DNA of 64,000 nt from Paralithodes platypus (lineage: Eukaryota; Arthropoda; Malacostraca; Decapoda; Lithodidae). Where the stretch lies: NCBI GenBank assembly GCA_032716605.1, contig JAVRFV010002373.1:690052-754051 (forward strand). The letters are read 5' to 3'. Under the pieces are notes generated by a model that did not search any database, was not told the DNA's origin, and saw only the letters and a program-made list of their open reading frames with translations. The position numbers and the translations under genes were made by a program. This document shows, one piece after another, positions 62,633 through 64,000 of this stretch. Each line of letters opens with the position of its first letter. The stretch's first letter is position 1.

Positions 62633-64000
62633 ATGACCACTTGGGCACGGATGGTGGCACGCAAGGGCATCACTTTACGTCAGCCGACAACGGCGAATTT
62701 TGTTTCTTTAGAGGTGGAGTCACTGGTCCAGGAAATGATTGCCAAGAATGTCATCATCCCGGTCCCCCCAAATTACCTTGTATTCACGTCCAAGCTCTTT
62801 TTGGTTCCCAAACGGGACAGTGTTCAGATGAGACCGGTCGTCGACCTGTCTTATCTGAACCTTCACATTCACAACGAGTCATTCCGAATGTTAACAGTAC
62901 ACCAAATCAGGCTAACACTTCCGCCGGGGGGTTGGATGTGTTCCCTAGACCTGACAGATGCTTATTGGCACGTATCGGTCAACAAACGATTTCAAAGGTT
63001 TCTGGCCTTGCAGATCAGGCACCAAAATGTTTTTTTTCAGAGGATGCCATTCGGTTTGAACCTGGCACCTCGACTATTCACGAAATTAGTCCGGCAAGCC
63101 CTGATGCCGTTGTTAAAGCAAGGAATCAGAGTTCTGTGGTACCTAGACGACTGGCTGGTGGTGGCAGAGACAGAGCAATTATGCACCAAACATGTCAACA
63201 TACTTTTAACTCATGTCACCGGTCTAGGGTTCAAGGTAAATCTGGTAAAGTCAAACCTTGTCCCCTCACGAGTAATTTAGTGGATAGGGCTGGTTTGGGA
63301 CACAGCAGCTCTCACTCTGAGCCAGAGTGTGGACAATCGCAACAGGTTTCGCAGGAAACTGTTCAGGTTTCTTCACAGTCTGACTACGACACGGAGGGTC
63401 TGGGAGTCTCTGGTCGGCTCTCTCAACTGGATTCAACTAACTGTAATGTTGGGCCGCTTGAAAGTGAAACGGTTAATATTGGAGGGCAACAAATATTTTT
63501 CGCTCTTACCGGCGGGAAAATTATGGCCCATCCCAAAATTAATCCACACCTTACTGGCAGCCTGGGCGAAGAGGGAAATGCTGCACTCAGTAATGTCATG
63601 GACCTCTCCTCCGCCAACGGTATGGGTAGACACGGATGCGTCAGGCACGATAGGTTGGGGATTTCAGCCAAGCCAGGGGCACCAGGGTCAGGGGCTTTGG
63701 TCCCACTTAGAAATCTCCCACATCAATGTCAAAGAATTACTAGTCCCCTTGTATTTCCTTCAGGCTCACGGCTCTACTTTGCGGGGCAAGTCGGTGGCCT
63801 TCAGAATGGACAATCTGAATGCAGTTCACTGTATTCAGAAGCAGGGCTCAACGAGATCAAGGAAGTTGCTAAACGTGTCGGAAGAGATTTTTACTCTAGC
63901 CAACAGGCTAGACATTTATCTTCACGCATCTTATCTCCCGGGCGTAGCAAACGTCTGGGCAGACGCTCTGTCCCGGAGACAGAGCACGACAGTAGAATGG
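62633..64000 (+). pseudogene. DIRS reverse transcriptase-RNase H with one internal stop
   Basis: RT motifs: MRPVVDLSYLNLHI, SLDLTDAYWHVSV (catalytic Asp), RMPFGLNLAPRLF and WYLDDWLVVA (catalytic DD), the LDDWL form characteristic of DIRS-type RT. The frame meets a single TAG at 63278-63280 (VI-stop-WIGLVWDT), then stays open in the same frame to the window end. That stretch contains the RNase H (WVDTDASGTIGWGF, HINVKELLVPL, RMDNLNAVHCI, NVWADALSRR). The stop is either a point mutation or a read-through site. The C-terminus is outside the window. Confidence 0.85.

Larger units (their letters stand above)
59696..64000 (+). mobile_element. DIRS-type retrotransposon, 5' part (runs off the window)
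   Basis: A gag-like region with Cys pairs, a Ser/Arg-rich segment and basic linker is followed by RT and RNase H of the DIRS type. No aspartic protease or DDE integrase precedes or follows. DIRS elements normally encode a tyrosine recombinase, which would lie beyond 64000. The element is damaged by a SINE, several frameshifts and one stop. Confidence 0.8.

Overview
The window is eukaryotic and almost entirely repetitive DNA. TTAGG/CCTAA pentamers (the arthropod telomere motif), abundant APE-type LINEs, long-LTR Ty3/gypsy elements, a DIRS-type element, tRNA-derived SINEs and many short inverted-repeat elements suggest an arthropod, most likely a decapod crustacean. The species is inference. 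I find no confident host gene. The only candidate is a 69-residue secreted-peptide ORF at 5306-5515. No bacterial operons, rRNA genes, functional tRNA genes or CRISPR arrays are visible.

Layout. 1-13.5 kb is a mosaic of satellites, minisatellites and palindromic non-autonomous elements: a foldback with a CCTAA apex, a 2.8-kb TGACCTT-rich block, a satellite interrupted by that block, a tandem array that includes the tail of the small ORF, six copies of a dispersed repeat (R1), and two MITE families. 14-26 kb holds degraded LINEs (families A-D), MITEs with recognisable target-site duplications (8-bp, TTAA and TA types), and a SINE inside LINE-D.

26.6-50.2 kb is one nest. A minus-strand Ty3/gypsy element with about 2.8-3.1-kb LTRs (26614-50166, target duplication GGGGC) split LINE-E. 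Its 3' internal region later received a complete plus-strand LTR element (29983-34661, duplication GGGGG, nearly identical 392-bp LTRs, gag and pol linked by a likely -1 frameshift). Its 5' LTR received LINE-F (about 41425-48746), which was then hit by a 5'-truncated LINE-A and by a TTAA-flanked MITE.

50.2-59.4 kb holds LINE-E fragments, tRNA-like sequences, further dispersed repeats and about 4.6 kb that I cannot assign. 59.4-64 kb is the 5' part of a plus-strand DIRS-type element whose gag is interrupted by a second SINE copy. It runs off the window.

Most interesting system: LINE-F encodes an N-terminal signal-peptide-like segment, then a canonical 2A ribosome-skipping motif, then two PHD-type zinc fingers fused in frame to the endonuclease. 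It starts 12 nt upstream of its ATG in a TISU/YY1-like context. Its 3' end shares a nearly identical segment of about 48 bp and the same ATT-type tail with the two SINEs, making it the likely source of their mobilisation machinery.
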